Origin: Comamonadaceae bacterium
GTDB lineage: Bacteria > Pseudomonadota > Gammaproteobacteria > Burkholderiales > Burkholderiaceae_C
Direction of reading: 5' to 3'
NCBI GenBank assembly: GCA_947449895.1
Contig: CANFSO010000013.1
Span: 1 to 32,440 of the forward strand
DNA: 32,440 bases
Shown here: in pieces, positions 18,172 through 29,127 of the stretch
How the letters are laid out: each line of letters starts with the position of its first letter
Numbering within the stretch: the first letter of the stretch is position 1
Program-made: the position numbers and the translations under genes
The notes under the pieces: generated by a model
Databases searched by the model: none
What the model saw: only the letters and a program-made list of their open reading frames with translations
What the model was told of the DNA's origin: nothing

Positions 18172-19989
18172 ATGCGGTGTCTTCGTCTTGTTGCGGTTTT
18201 TCTGTCTCTGGCTTGGGGCCTTGGCGTCAGTGCGTCGGCTTGGGCCGGATACGGCTACGCGCTTTGGGGCAACCTCAAATACCCCGCCGGCTTCAGCCAT
18301 TTTGACTATGTCAACCCAGCCGCGCCTAAAGGCGGCGAGCTGCGTTTGGTGAGCAATCTGCGCACCTCTACCTTTGACAAATACAACCCATTCACCATCA
18401 AGGGCAGTGCGCCGGCCTACTTGGCCGACTTGATGTTTGACACCTTATTGGTCGGCTCGCTTGACGAAACCGCGGCAGGTTACGGCCTGCTGGCCGAAGA
18501 CGTGACGGTGGCGGCCGATGGTTTAAGCGCGACCTTTGTGCTGCGCCCAGACGCCCGATTCCACAATGGTGAGCCGGTGCAAGCCGCCGACGTGAAGCAC
18601 AGTTTTGACGTGCTCATGGGCCCTTACACCTCGCCGGCCTACAAGTCGTTGCTAGAAGACGTGGCCGGCATAGATGTGCTGGGCGAACGCCGCCTGCGTT
18701 ACCGCTTCAAAAAACCAAACCGTGAACTGCCGCTGACGGTGGGTGGCTTGCCGGTTTTCAGCCGCAGCTGGGGCATGGAAGGGGGTCAGCCCAAAAGCTT
18801 TGACAACGTGGTGATGGACATTCCCATCGGCAGCGGTCCCTACAAAATCGGGCCTGTGCGCTTTGGCAAGGACATTACCTATGTTCGCGACCCGACCTAC
18901 TGGGCCAATGACTTGAACGTGCGTCGCGGCATGGTCAACTTCGACCGCATCACTGTCAAAATTTACAAAGACAACACCGCCAAACTGGAAGCGCTGAAGG
19001 CAGGTGAGTTCGATCTCATGCGGTTTTTTTCAGCCGGTGATTGGGCTCGGCGCGTCAACGGCAAGCGTTTTGATTCTGGAGAGCTGGTCAAGGGTGAGTT
19101 CAAGCACAGCCTGCCGTCGGGTTTTCAGAGCTACGTCATCAATGTTCGGCGTGACAAGTTCAAGGATGTGCGGGTCCGCGAAGCCTTGGGTCTGGCGATT
19201 GATTACGAGTGGATGAACCGGCAGATGTTCTACAGCGCTTACCAGCGCGTGGTCGGTTTGTTTGGCAACACCGCTTGCCAAGCCAGCGCTTTGCCCAGCC
19301 CGCAAGAGCTGGCCATTTTGACGCCGTGGCGCCAGCAGATTCCCGCTGCAGCACTGGGCCCGATGTTTGCACCACCGCGTACCGATGGCGACAGCTCACT
19401 GCGGGCTAACCTGCGCCGCGCCCGTGACCTGTTGGCAGACGCCGGTTGGCACATTCAGGGCAGCGTGTTGCGTAACAGCAGCGGTGAGGCCATGGTGATT
19501 GAGTACCTCGACAGCAACGAAGGCGGCGCACGCGTGGTGGCGCCTTGGGCCCGCAACCTTGAAAAACTCGGAATTCAGCTCAACTACCGTGCCGTCGATT
19601 TCGCGCTCTACCAGCAGCGCCTCAGCAAGTTTGAGTTCGACATCGTGTCCTTGGCCTACGGCGGCACCCACAACCCAGGGCAAGAGTACGCCAACATGTT
19701 CGGCAGCCAAGCCGCCGTCACCGAAGACTCCGGCAACATGGCGGGCGTGAGCAGCCAAGCGGTCGATGCGATCATTGCGCGCATGACCAGTGCCAAAACC
19801 CAGGCCGAATTGCTGCCGGCTTGCCGCGCGCTAGACCGCGTCATCAGCCACAGCCACTACCTCATTCCTCAGTGGACGGCGTCCACCCACCGCATGGCTT
19901 TCAATGACCAGCGGCTCGCTCGCCCGCCCTTAACGCCGGCTTATTCCACGGGCGAGGCCTGGGCCATTTTCACTTGGTGGGCGCGCTGA
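18172..19989 (+). CDS. yejA: ABC transporter extracellular solute-binding protein family 5 (YejA-like)
   Basis: Signal peptide, 'YALWGNLKYPAGFSHFDYVNPAAPKGGELRLVS'; followed by yejB, yejE, yejF. Confidence 0.9.
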   Translation: MRCLRLVAVFLSLAWGLGVSASAWAGYGYALWGNLKYPAGFSHFDYVNPAAPKGGELRLVSNLRTSTFDKYNPFTIKGSAPAYLADLMFDTLLVGSLDETAAGYGLLAEDVTVAADGLSATFVLRPDARFHNGEPVQAADVKHSFDVLMGPYTSPAYKSLLEDVAGIDVLGERRLRYRFKKPNRELPLTVGGLPVFSRSWGMEGGQPKSFDNVVMDIPIGSGPYKIGPVRFGKDITYVRDPTYWANDLNVRRGMVNFDRITVKIYKDNTAKLEALKAGEFDLMRFFSAGDWARRVNGKRFDSGELVKGEFKHSLPSGFQSYVINVRRDKFKDVRVREALGLAIDYEWMNRQMFYSAYQRVVGLFGNTACQASALPSPQELAILTPWRQQIPAAALGPMFAPPRTDGDSSLRANLRRARDLLADAGWHIQGSVLRNSSGEAMVIEYLDSNEGGARVVAPWARNLEKLGIQLNYRAVDFALYQQRLSKFEFDIVSLAYGGTHNPGQEYANMFGSQAAVTEDSGNMAGVSSQAVDAIIARMTSAKTQAELLPACRALDRVISHSHYLIPQWTASTHRMAFNDQRLARPPLTPAYSTGEAWAIFTWWAR

Positions 19990-21023
19990 TGCTGGCTTAC
20001 ATCCTCAAACGTTTGCTGCTGATGGTGCCGACCTTGCTCGGCGTGCTGATCATCACCTTTGCCGTGGTTCAGTTTGTGCCCGGTGGGCCGGTCGAGCAGT
20101 ATTTGGCCGAAGCCAAAGCGGGTGCAAGCAGTGGGGGAGGGGCAGAAGGGGGCGGCTTCAGTTACCGGGGGGCACAGGGCGTTGACCCGAAGCGCATTGA
20201 GCAGATCAAAGCGCTGTATGGCTTTGACAAGCCAGCGCATGAACGCTTCTTTCAAATGCTTGGGCAGTTTGCGCGTTTTGACTTGGGCACCAGCTTTTTT
20301 CAAAACAAAGACGTGTCGCAGCTGATCATTGAAAAGCTGCCAGTCTCCATCAGCCTCGGCTTGTGGACTTTTCTCATCAGCTACTTGGTGGCGGTGCCGT
20401 TGGGTGTTGCCAAGGCTGTGCGAGCGGGGTCACGGTTTGACCTCGTCACGACCTTGCTGGTGCTGGTCGGTTATGCGATTCCGGGCTTTGTGCTGGGCGT
20501 TGTTTTGCTGGTGATTTTTGGCGGGCAACTGCAGTGGTTTCCGCTGCGTGGTTTGACATCGAGCAACTGGGACGAGATGACTTGGACGGCCCGCGTGGTG
20601 GACTACCTGTGGCACATCGCCTTGCCGGTCACGGCGATGGTCTTGGGCAGTTTCGCTGTGACCGCCATCTTGACCAAAAATGCTTTTCTGGAAGAGATCC
20701 GCAAGCAGTACGTCATCACCGCGCGGGCCAAGGGTCTGGCTGAGCGGCAAGTGCTTTACAAACACGTTTTTCGGAATGCGCTGATTCCCATCATCACCGG
20801 CTTTCCGGCTGCTTTTGTAGGTGCCTTCTTCACCGGCTCGCTGCTGATTGAAACGCTTTTCTCGCTCGACGGCTTGGGTTTGCTGAGTTATGAAAGTGTG
20901 ATTCGCCGTGACTACCCTGTGGTGCTGGGCACGCTGTACTTTTTCACACTGATTGGCTTGCTCACCAAGCTGGTGAGTGACCTTTGTTATGTCTGGGTGG
21001 ACCCGCGTGTTAAATTTGAATGA
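19989..21023 (+). CDS. yejB: ABC transporter permease YejB
   Basis: 'LAYILKRLLLMVPTLLGVLIITFAVVQFVPGGPVEQYLAE' and EAA loop; ATG at 19989 overlaps yejA stop (TGATG). Confidence 0.92.
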   Translation: MLAYILKRLLLMVPTLLGVLIITFAVVQFVPGGPVEQYLAEAKAGASSGGGAEGGGFSYRGAQGVDPKRIEQIKALYGFDKPAHERFFQMLGQFARFDLGTSFFQNKDVSQLIIEKLPVSISLGLWTFLISYLVAVPLGVAKAVRAGSRFDLVTTLLVLVGYAIPGFVLGVVLLVIFGGQLQWFPLRGLTSSNWDEMTWTARVVDYLWHIALPVTAMVLGSFAVTAILTKNAFLEEIRKQYVITARAKGLAERQVLYKHVFRNALIPIITGFPAAFVGAFFTGSLLIETLFSLDGLGLLSYESVIRRDYPVVLGTLYFFTLIGLLTKLVSDLCYVWVDPRVKFE

Positions 21024-21110
21024 CCCCCCCGAAGCGGCCTCTGGCCGCCTCCCCCCCGGGGGGGCGCCCGCTGCGGACGGGCTGAGCCCGATCCGCGCCG
21101 GCACTTGGGA
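21022..21110. repeat. REP-like GC-rich palindromic element in yejB-yejE gap
   Basis: GCGGCC-TCT-GGCCGC (21034-21048) followed by CCCCCCCGGGGGGG (21051-21064) and further GC-rich complementary segments; resembles intergenic palindromes seen in Comamonadaceae. Confidence 0.65.
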
Positions 21111-21132
21111 AGTCGGGGTTGGGTCGGCTACT

Positions 21133-22158
21133 GTGTCCTTATCGCCATCTCGGCGGGCTTGGCAGCGCTTTCGCCGGAACCGTCTCGGCTTCAGCAGTTT
21201 GGTGCTGTTTTGTGCGCTGGTGTTGGTCAGTCTGTTGGCTGAGGTGGTCTCGAACGACAGGCCTTTGCTGCTCAAGTACGAGGGCAGTTATTACTTTCCG
21301 ATCGTCACGGTGTACCCAGAAAAAATCTTCGGCGGTGATTTTGAAACAGCCACCGATTATCTTGATCCGTTCATTCAAAATAAGCTGACAGCGGGCAGCA
21401 ATTGGGTGATTTACGCGCCCAACCCTTACGGCCCGAGGACGCTGAATTACTTCGCCAAGGAACCGAATCCTTCGCGGCCGACGCGCGACAACTGGCTGGG
21501 CACCGACGACCGCGGCCGTGACCTGCTGGCGCAACTGATTTATGGCTTCAGAGTCAGCGTGCTGTTTGCCTTGGCTTTGACTTTTACCGGCGTGGTGTTG
21601 GGCGTTTTGTCGGGCGCGCTGCAAGGCTATTTTGGCGGCAAGGTGGATTTGGCTTTTCAACGCTTCATGGAGGTTTGGGGCTCTATGCCGGAGCTGTATT
21701 TGCTGATTATTTTCAGCGCTGTCTTCGCGCCCAGCATCGCTTTGTTGCTGGTGCTGCTCAGTCTGTTCGGCTGGCTCGGACTGTCAGACTACGTGCGCGC
21801 TGAATTCTTGCGGAATCGGCAACTCGACTACGTGCGTGCCGCACGCGCCATGGGCTTGAGTCCGTGGCAAATCATCATCCGCCATGTGCTGCCCAACAGC
21901 ATGACGCCGGTGGTGACCTTTCTGCCGTTTCGCATGAGTGCCGCTATTTTGGCTTTGACCTCTTTGGATTTTCTGGGCCTGGGCGTGCCGCCCGGAACAC
22001 CGTCCTTGGGCGAATTGTTGTCCCAAGGTAAAAACAACATCGATGCGTGGTGGATTTCGTTGTCAACTTTCACCGTGCTGGTGACGACGCTGCTGTTGCT
22101 GACCTTCATGGGTGACGCTCTGCGCGATGCGCTAGACCCGCGAAAGGCTGATCGATGA
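21133..22158 (+). CDS. yejE: ABC transporter permease YejE
   Basis: 'WQRFRRNRLGFSSLVLFCALVLVSLLAEVVSNDRPLLLKYEGSYYFP...NWLGTDDRGRDLLAQLIYGFRVS'; GTG start at 21133 gives 341 aa, similar to E. coli YejE; ORF track start 20977 reads through yejB end and repeat. Confidence 0.85.
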   Translation: MSLSPSRRAWQRFRRNRLGFSSLVLFCALVLVSLLAEVVSNDRPLLLKYEGSYYFPIVTVYPEKIFGGDFETATDYLDPFIQNKLTAGSNWVIYAPNPYGPRTLNYFAKEPNPSRPTRDNWLGTDDRGRDLLAQLIYGFRVSVLFALALTFTGVVLGVLSGALQGYFGGKVDLAFQRFMEVWGSMPELYLLIIFSAVFAPSIALLLVLLSLFGWLGLSDYVRAEFLRNRQLDYVRAARAMGLSPWQIIIRHVLPNSMTPVVTFLPFRMSAAILALTSLDFLGLGVPPGTPSLGELLSQGKNNIDAWWISLSTFTVLVTTLLLLTFMGDALRDALDPRKADR

Positions 22159-23804
22159 GCGCGCTGAGTTTATTGGACGTCAAGGGTCTGCGCGTGTCTT
22201 TCGCCGGCAAAGAAGTGGTGCGCGGCATCGACTTCTCTGTCGCCGCAGGAGAGAAGCTGGCCTTGGTGGGGGAGTCGGGCTCAGGCAAAACCGTCACCGC
22301 TTTAAGTTTGCTGGGCTTGGTGCAAGGCGCTCAAACCTCGGGGCAGGCGGTTTTTCGAGGTGTCCAAGACAGGTTAAATAGCGTAAGCAGCGTCAACTTA
22401 CAAGGCGATGCGCAGGCCGACTTGTTGTCGCTCTCAGAGCGCGATTTACGCGCTGTTCGCGGACGCGACATCGCGATGATTTTTCAAGAACCGATGACGG
22501 CCTTGAACCCCCTCTTCAGTGTCGGCAATCAGATCGCTGAAGTGCTGCAGCTCAAAGAAGGGTTGAGCCCGGCCGAGGCACATCAAGCGGCGGTGACTTT
22601 GTTGGCAGACACCGGCATTTCCGAGGCAGAGCGCCGCTCGCATTCTTTTCCGCACCAGTTATCGGGCGGGCAACGGCAGCGCGCCATGATCGCGATGGCA
22701 CTGGCTTGTCAGCCGCGTCTGTTGCTGGCTGACGAGCCGACCACGGCACTGGATGTCAGCTTGCGCGCTCAAATTTTGGATTTGTTGTCGGCGCTGCAAA
22801 AGAAAAAAGGCATGGCCGTGCTGCTCATCACGCACGACTTGAACTTGGTGCGCCGCTTTGCAGACCGCATCGCGGTGATGGAAAACGGCTTGATCGTCGA
22901 GCAAGGCCCAGTGGCCAAGGTCTTCGCCAAGCCGCAACACCCGTACACCCGTAAATTGATGGACAGCCGGCCTGTGCGGGATGTGACCGAGGCTTTTTCA
23001 AGCGTCGCGTCCGCACCCGTGATGCAAAGCCGAAACTTGCGCGTCAGCTACCCGGTGCCCATCGCGGGCTTTCGTGGTTGGTTCAAAAAAGGCGAGTTTG
23101 TAGCGGTCAAGTCCGCCAGTTTCACCTTGGAGAAGGGCCGAACATTGGGCGTTATCGGCGAGTCGGGTTCAGGGAAATCTACCTTGGCACTGGCCGTACT
23201 GGGCTTGCACCCGAGTCAGGGTGAACTGCAGTTGGCGGGTAAAACTTGGAGCCGCGACGCAACCAACAACAAAGCCATGCGGCGGGCGGTGCAAGTCGTC
23301 TTTCAAGACCCGTTTTCGTCTCTGTCGCCGCGCATGAGCATCGAAGAAATAGTCGGCGAAGGCCTGCGTGTGCACCAGTCTCAGCTGAGCGTCGAACAAC
23401 GATACCCGCGTGTGGTGAAGGCTTTGGCAGATGTCGGCATGGCTGAAACTCAGTTTCCGCGTCTGTTGCAACGTTATCCACATGAGTTTTCCGGCGGTCA
23501 GCGCCAGCGCATAGCGATTGCCCGGGCCCTGATGGTCGAGCCTGACATGTTGGTGCTGGACGAGCCCACCAGCGCGCTCGACGTGACTGTTCAAAAACAG
23601 GTGCTGGAATTGCTTCAGCGCTTACAACGGGAGCGAGGGCTGAGTTATTTACTCATCACACACGATGTCGACGTGATTCGGGCCATGGCGCATGATGTGC
23701 TGGTCATGCAAAGTGGTGAAGTGCTTGAATCGGGCACGGTTGACCAAGTGCTGCTGTCGCCGCAACATCCTTACACACGCTTGCTGGTAAGGCAAACCTC
23801 CTGA
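22155..23804 (+). CDS. yejF: ABC transporter ATP-binding protein YejF (two fused ATPase domains)
   Basis: Two Walker A (GESGSGKT, GESGSGKS), two signature motifs (LSGGQRQR, FSGGQRQR), two Walker B. Confidence 0.94.
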   Translation: MSALSLLDVKGLRVSFAGKEVVRGIDFSVAAGEKLALVGESGSGKTVTALSLLGLVQGAQTSGQAVFRGVQDRLNSVSSVNLQGDAQADLLSLSERDLRAVRGRDIAMIFQEPMTALNPLFSVGNQIAEVLQLKEGLSPAEAHQAAVTLLADTGISEAERRSHSFPHQLSGGQRQRAMIAMALACQPRLLLADEPTTALDVSLRAQILDLLSALQKKKGMAVLLITHDLNLVRRFADRIAVMENGLIVEQGPVAKVFAKPQHPYTRKLMDSRPVRDVTEAFSSVASAPVMQSRNLRVSYPVPIAGFRGWFKKGEFVAVKSASFTLEKGRTLGVIGESGSGKSTLALAVLGLHPSQGELQLAGKTWSRDATNNKAMRRAVQVVFQDPFSSLSPRMSIEEIVGEGLRVHQSQLSVEQRYPRVVKALADVGMAETQFPRLLQRYPHEFSGGQRQRIAIARALMVEPDMLVLDEPTSALDVTVQKQVLELLQRLQRERGLSYLLITHDVDVIRAMAHDVLVMQSGEVLESGTVDQVLLSPQHPYTRLLVRQTS

Positions 23805-23840
23805 TTCATCAAAATGCACGGCGTTTGGCATGTATTTTGT

Positions 23841-23869
23841 TTGCAGAGAGGCGTACTGGGGGCTACAAT
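23841..23869 (+). promoter_or_regulatory. Candidate sigma70 promoter of rimP-nusA-infB operon
   Basis: TTGCAG (23841-23846) - 17 bp - TACAAT (23864-23869). Confidence 0.5.
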
Positions 23870-23886
23870 ACTGTCTTCACGACCAA

Positions 23887-23916
23887 ATGGGCGGGTTTTC
23901 ACCGCTCATTTTTTTT
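23887..23916 (+). terminator. Terminator/attenuator-like hairpin in rimP leader
   Basis: ATGGGCGG-GTTTTCA-CCGCTCAT (one G.U pair) followed by T8. Confidence 0.6.
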
Positions 23917-23957
23917 GGGCGTTTGTTTTTGCACTGCGGATGAATTTCAGAGACTGA

Positions 23958-24563
23958 ATGGCTTTACACGATTTACACAGCACGATTAGTCAAACCGTTA
24001 CCGGGCTTGGGTATGAGCTGGTTGACATTGAGCGCACGACCGGCGGATTGCTGCGCGTGACGATTGACATGCCCTACGTGTTGGGTACAGCCCCCGGTGC
24101 AGAGCAGCACATCAACGCAGAAGACTGTGAAAAAGTCACCCGCCAGCTGCAGTTTGTGCTGGAAGTTGAAGGTACTGAGTATTCCCGGCTGGAGGTCAGC
24201 TCGCCCGGAATAGACAGGCCACTGCGCACGGAACAAGATTTTGAGCGTTTTATCGGTGACTTGATTGACATCACCTTGAAGGCACCGATCGGCATTGCCG
24301 CCAGTGCAGGCACGGAGATTTCAGCCAATCGCAAAAAATTTCGCGGCACGCTGGAGCGTGTCGATACCGGCTGGCAGATCGTCTGGGCTGAAGAGCCAGA
24401 GGTCAAGCCGGGTCAAAAAGTGAGCAAGCACAGAGTTCCCGCACCTTTGCAGGCGCTGGGCTTCACGCTTGACGAGATCGCCCAAGCGCGTTTGGCGCCC
24501 GTGGTTGACTTCAAGGGACGCCGACCCAAAAGCGTCCCACCTGTAGATAAACAGACTGAGTAA
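23958..24563 (+). CDS. rimP: Ribosome maturation factor RimP
   Basis: '[22 protein letters not shown]...[44 protein letters not shown]'; upstream of nusA. Confidence 0.95.
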   Translation: MALHDLHSTISQTVTGLGYELVDIERTTGGLLRVTIDMPYVLGTAPGAEQHINAEDCEKVTRQLQFVLEVEGTEYSRLEVSSPGIDRPLRTEQDFERFIGDLIDITLKAPIGIAASAGTEISANRKKFRGTLERVDTGWQIVWAEEPEVKPGQKVSKHRVPAPLQALGFTLDEIAQARLAPVVDFKGRRPKSVPPVDKQTE

Positions 24564-24586
24564 TTAGAGAAAGGCAGGCTTGTGAA

Positions 24587-26089
24587 ATGAATCGCGAACT
24601 GTTGATGTTGGTTGATGCCATATCGCGTGAGAAGAATGTTGAACGTGACGTCGTTTTTGGTGCCGTCGAGCTCGCGCTCGCTTCGGCCACCAAGAAGGTC
24701 TATCCCGAAGGCGTGGACATCCGCGTCGCTGTGGACCGCGACAGCGGCGTTTACGAAACCTTCCGCCGTTGGCTGGTAGTCCCTGACGAAGCTGGCCTGC
24801 AAAACCCTGAGGGTGAAGAGCTGGTCAGCGATGCACGCGATGAAATCGCGGACATCGAAGAAGGCGACTACATCGAAAAACCAGTCGAAAGCCTGCCGAT
24901 CGGCCGCATTGGCGCGCAAGCTGCCAAGCAGGTGATCTTGCAAAAAATTCGCGACGCTGAACGTGAAATGCTGCTGAACGACTTCATGTCGCGCGGCGAG
25001 AAAATTTTCGTGGGTACGGTCAAACGCATGGACAAGGGCGACATCATTGTCGAGTCCGGTCGTGTTGAAGGCCGTCTGCGCCGCAGCGACATGATCCCGA
25101 AGGAAAACCTTCGATCTGGCGACCGCGTGCGCGCCATGATCATGGAGGTCGACACCACTTTGCGCGGTGCGCCCATCATTCTCTCGCGCACTTCGCCTGA
25201 GTACATGATTGAGCTGTTCCGCCAAGAAGTGCCTGAAATCGAACAAGGCTTGCTGGAGATCAAATCCTGCGCCCGTGACCCCGGTTCCCGCGCCAAGATT
25301 GCCGTGCTCTCGCACGACAAGCGCGTTGACCCGATCGGCACTTGCGTCGGTGTTCGCGGCACCCGTGTCAACGGCGTCACCAACGAACTCGCTGGCGAAC
25401 GTGTTGACATCGTGTTGTGGAGCGAAGACCCAGCCCAATTCGTCATCGGCGCGCTGGCACCTGCCAACGTCTCCTCCATCGTGGTTGACGAAGAGCGTCA
25501 CGCCATGGATGTGGTGGTTGATGAAGAAAATCTGGCCATTTCCATCGGCCGCGGTGGACAAAATGTTCGCCTTGCCGCTGAGCTGACCGGCTGGAAGATC
25601 AACATCATGACGGCCGACGAGTCTGCTCAAAAGCAGGCAGTCGAAACCGACAGCAGCCGCAAGCTGTTCATGGAAAAGCTCGATGTTGACGAAGAAATCG
25701 CCGACATCCTCATCTCCGAAGGCTTCACCAGTCTCGAAGAAGTGGCTTATGTGCCGATCCAGGAAATGCTTGAGATCGAATCTTTCGATGAAGATACCGT
25801 CAATGAGCTGCGTACGCGCGCCAAAGACGCCTTGCTGACGATGGAAATCGCCAAGGAAGAAGACGCTGAAAAAGTCTCGCAAAATCTGCGCGATGTTGAA
25901 GGTCTGACGCCTGAACTGATCGCCAAGTTGAGCGAGTCGGGTGTGAACACCCGCGATGATCTGGCCGACTTGGCCGTTGACGAACTTACCGAAATCACAG
26001 GCCAGTCTCCGGACGAAGCCACAGCCCTGATCATGACCGCACGCGCCCATTGGTTTACCGATGACGCCTCTGCAGCTCAAGAGCAATGA
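24587..26089 (+). CDS. nusA: Transcription termination/antitermination protein NusA
   Basis: '[37 protein letters not shown]', S1/KH domains, '[30 protein letters not shown]'. Confidence 0.97.
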   Translation: MNRELLMLVDAISREKNVERDVVFGAVELALASATKKVYPEGVDIRVAVDRDSGVYETFRRWLVVPDEAGLQNPEGEELVSDARDEIADIEEGDYIEKPVESLPIGRIGAQAAKQVILQKIRDAEREMLLNDFMSRGEKIFVGTVKRMDKGDIIVESGRVEGRLRRSDMIPKENLRSGDRVRAMIMEVDTTLRGAPIILSRTSPEYMIELFRQEVPEIEQGLLEIKSCARDPGSRAKIAVLSHDKRVDPIGTCVGVRGTRVNGVTNELAGERVDIVLWSEDPAQFVIGALAPANVSSIVVDEERHAMDVVVDEENLAISIGRGGQNVRLAAELTGWKINIMTADESAQKQAVETDSSRKLFMEKLDVDEEIADILISEGFTSLEEVAYVPIQEMLEIESFDEDTVNELRTRAKDALLTMEIAKEEDAEKVSQNLRDVEGLTPELIAKLSESGVNTRDDLADLAVDELTEITGQSPDEATALIMTARAHWFTDDASAAQEQ

Positions 26090-26116
26090 TCATGGAGGCC
26101 GCACGGAAACCTAATT

Positions 26117-29047
26117 ATGTCCAGTACCACTACCGTCGCTGAATTCGCAGCTGAACTGAATAAACCCACCGCAACCCTGATCGAGCAATTGACCAGCGCC
26201 GGCGTCGCCAAGGCAGCAGCCAGCGATCATTTGTCCGAGGCCGACAAGCAAAAGCTTTTGAGTTATTTGCAGGCCAGTCACGGCACTGCCAGTGCCGAGC
26301 GCAAAAAGATCACGCTGGTCAAGAAATCGACCACCGAAATCAAACAAGCTGACTCGACTGGCCGTGCTCGCACGATTCAAGTTGAAGTGCGCAAGAAGCG
26401 TACTTTCGTCAAGCGTGAAGATGGCTCCGACGTGGCTGTTGAAGACGTTCTTGTGGCTCCGCAAGAACCCGTCGTCGACAACTCTGAGTTGCTTCGCGCC
26501 CAGCAAGAAGCCAGCCAAAAGGCTGAGCTACTGCTGCGTCAAGAAGAAGAAGAGTTTGCAGAAAAGTGCCGCCTGCGTGATGCGCAAGAAGCCCAAGCCG
26601 CAGCTCAGGAAAAAGAACGGATCGAAGCTGAACTGAGCGCACAAGCGGCGGCCGAAGCGGCACGAGCTGCTGAAGCGAAAAAAATTGAAAAAGCAACTGC
26701 CGTCAAACCAGTCATCGGTTCACGTGTATTCCCTGACCAGAGTGTGGTGAATGCAGAAGCTGCCGCCGCGGCTGCCGTCGCAGCAGAAGCCGCTGCAGCA
26801 GTACAAGCCGCCAAAGCTGCTGAAGTCACTGCGGCTCAAGCTGCTGTGAAAGCCAAAGCCACTGCAGAGTTCCAAGCTGACGCCGCCAAGGTGCAAGACT
26901 TCCAAGACCGTCGCAAAAAGGCCGAGGCAGAAGCTGCCGGCATCCGCGCCATGATGAGCGCCCCTAAGCGCGTCTTGGTGCCGCACGTCGACCCGAAAAT
27001 CGCCATGAAAGGCACGCTGCACAAGCCTGCCGTGGTGCCTGGTGCCGTCAAGCCCGGCGCCCCTGCGGTGGCCGGTGTGGCTGGCGCTGCTGGCAAGAAA
27101 GAAGTCAAGTCGGAGAATTTGTCTTCGACGTGGAAAGACGACGCGAAGAAAAAGACCGAACTAAAGACACGTGGTGCCCCAACGGCACCAGGTCGCGGCA
27201 ACTTCCGCGGTGGCCCGCGTGGCCGTCGCTCATCAGACCGCGATGCGCGTTCCGAGTCAACTTTTGTCGCACCGTCAGAATTCAAGGTCATTGAAGTTCA
27301 TGTGCCAGAAACCATCACCGTGGGTGAGTTGGCACACAAGATGAGCGTGAAGTCCTCTGAGGTCATCAAACACCTGATGAAACTCGGTCAGATGGTCACG
27401 ATCAACCAGCCGCTAGACCAAGACACCGCCATGATTGTGGTGGAAGAAATGGGTCATAAAGCCGTCACGGCAGCGCTGGATGATCCAGAAGCTTTCACCG
27501 ACGAAGACGTGCAAGGCCAACAAGCTGAGTCGTTGCCGCGTGCACCGGTGGTCACTGTCATGGGTCACGTTGACCACGGCAAAACTTCCTTGCTCGATTA
27601 CATCCGTAAAGCCAAAGTCGCCTCAGGAGAGGCTGGTGGCATCACCCAGCATATAGGCGCTTACCATGTGGAAACCCCACGCGGCATGGTGTCCTTCCTG
27701 GACACGCCGGGTCACGAGGCCTTCACGGCTATGCGTGCCCGTGGCGCACAAGCGACTGACATTGTGATCTTGGTGGTTGCGGCGGATGACGGTGTCATGC
27801 CGCAAACTCGCGAAGCCATCAAGCACGCGAAAGCGGCTGGCGTTCCTATCGTCGTGGCCATCAACAAAATTGACAAGCCTGGCATCAACCTTGACCGCGT
27901 CAAGGGTGAACTGGTCACTGAAGAAGTTATTCCCGAAGAGTTCGGCGGCGATGTGCCTTTTGTGGGCGTTTCCGCTCACACCGGTGCCGGTGTTGACGAT
28001 CTGCTGGAACAAGTCCTGCTACAAGCCGAGGTGCTCGAATTGCGTGCACCGGTCGATGCCTTGGCCAAGGGCCTGGTGATTGAAGCCCGTCTCGACAAGG
28101 GTCGTGGGCCGGTTGCGACCGTGCTGGTTCAGTCCGGTACCCTGAAGGCTGGCGACGTGGTGCTGGCCGGTTCGACCTTTGGTCGTGTGCGCGCCATGCT
28201 CGACGAAAACGGCAAGACAATCAAGACAGCGGGCCCTTCGATTCCAGTCGAAATTCAAGGTCTCACTGAAGTGCCGCAAGCTGGCGACGAGTTCATGGTC
28301 ATGACCGACGAGCGTCGTGCCCGCGAAATCGCGACTTACCGTGCTGGCAAGTTCCGCAACACCAAACTGGCCAAGCAACAAGCTTCCAAGCTCGAGAACA
28401 TGTTCTCGGACCTGTCGGCTGGCGAAGTCAAGATGCTGCCGATCATCATCAAAGCCGACGTGCAGGGTTCGCAAGAAGCCTTGGCCCAGTCGCTGCTCAA
28501 GTTGTCGACTGACGAGGTCAAGGTTCAACTCGTGTACTCCGCAGTTGGCGGGATTTCCGAGTCGGACGTCAACCTCGCGATCGCATCCAAAGCAGTGCTG
28601 ATTGGTTTCAACACCCGCGCCGATGCGCAGGCTCGCAAGCAAGCCGAGAACAACGGCATTGAGATTCGTTACTACAACATCATTTATGACGCTGTTGACG
28701 AATTACGCGCCGCGATGTCGGGCATGTTGACTCCGGACAAGAAAGAAGAAGTCATCGGCAATGCCGAGATTCGTCAAGTCTTCAAGGTCAGCAAGATCGG
28801 TTCCATTGCTGGTTGTATGGTTACTGCGGGTGTGGTTCGCCGCAACGCGCGTCTGCGACTCCTGCGCGAAAACATGGTCATCTTCACGGGTGAACTTGAC
28901 TCACTCAAGCGTTTCAAAGACGATGCACGCGAAGTCAAAGAAGGCTTCGAGTGCGGCTTGAACGTCAAGGGCTATAACGACATCCAGGTGGGCGATATTC
29001 TTGAGTTCTTCGAAATCAGGGAAGTCGCCCGGACGCTCGAAGCCTAA
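26117..29047 (+). CDS. infB: Translation initiation factor IF-2
   Basis: Ala/Lys/Glu-rich linker, G-domain '[19 protein letters not shown]', 'DTPGHEAF', 'NKID'. Confidence 0.98.
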   Translation: MSSTTTVAEFAAELNKPTATLIEQLTSAGVAKAAASDHLSEADKQKLLSYLQASHGTASAERKKITLVKKSTTEIKQADSTGRARTIQVEVRKKRTFVKREDGSDVAVEDVLVAPQEPVVDNSELLRAQQEASQKAELLLRQEEEEFAEKCRLRDAQEAQAAAQEKERIEAELSAQAAAEAARAAEAKKIEKATAVKPVIGSRVFPDQSVVNAEAAAAAAVAAEAAAAVQAAKAAEVTAAQAAVKAKATAEFQADAAKVQDFQDRRKKAEAEAAGIRAMMSAPKRVLVPHVDPKIAMKGTLHKPAVVPGAVKPGAPAVAGVAGAAGKKEVKSENLSSTWKDDAKKKTELKTRGAPTAPGRGNFRGGPRGRRSSDRDARSESTFVAPSEFKVIEVHVPETITVGELAHKMSVKSSEVIKHLMKLGQMVTINQPLDQDTAMIVVEEMGHKAVTAALDDPEAFTDEDVQGQQAESLPRAPVVTVMGHVDHGKTSLLDYIRKAKVASGEAGGITQHIGAYHVETPRGMVSFLDTPGHEAFTAMRARGAQATDIVILVVAADDGVMPQTREAIKHAKAAGVPIVVAINKIDKPGINLDRVKGELVTEEVIPEEFGGDVPFVGVSAHTGAGVDDLLEQVLLQAEVLELRAPVDALAKGLVIEARLDKGRGPVATVLVQSGTLKAGDVVLAGSTFGRVRAMLDENGKTIKTAGPSIPVEIQGLTEVPQAGDEFMVMTDERRAREIATYRAGKFRNTKLAKQQASKLENMFSDLSAGEVKMLPIIIKADVQGSQEALAQSLLKLSTDEVKVQLVYSAVGGISESDVNLAIASKAVLIGFNTRADAQARKQAENNGIEIRYYNIIYDAVDELRAAMSGMLTPDKKEEVIGNAEIRQVFKVSKIGSIAGCMVTAGVVRRNARLRLLRENMVIFTGELDSLKRFKDDAREVKEGFECGLNVKGYNDIQVGDILEFFEIREVARTLEA

Positions 29048-29064
29048 AGCACGAGCGGCCAACA

Positions 29065-29093
29065 GACCCGTGACAGCTATGTTGTCACGGGTC
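29065..29093. repeat. Perfect 11-bp stem hairpin between infB and rbfA
   Basis: GACCCGTGACA-GCTATGT-TGTCACGGGTC; no T-run. Confidence 0.7.
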
Positions 29094-29127
29094 CGTCACC
29101 ACCCCCAGTTAACATTTTCATTTTTAA

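Noticed and set aside
24413-26086. 557-aa minus-strand ORF antisense to nusA
   Set aside because: Lies entirely opposite the strongly supported rimP/nusA coding sequence; composition reflects codon bias of the sense strand, with no recognisable domain. Treated as a spurious antisense ORF.
26600-26900. Alanine/glutamate-rich repetitive coding stretch in infB
   Set aside because: Normal for the variable IF-2 N-terminal linker in Betaproteobacteria; not a separate repeat element.
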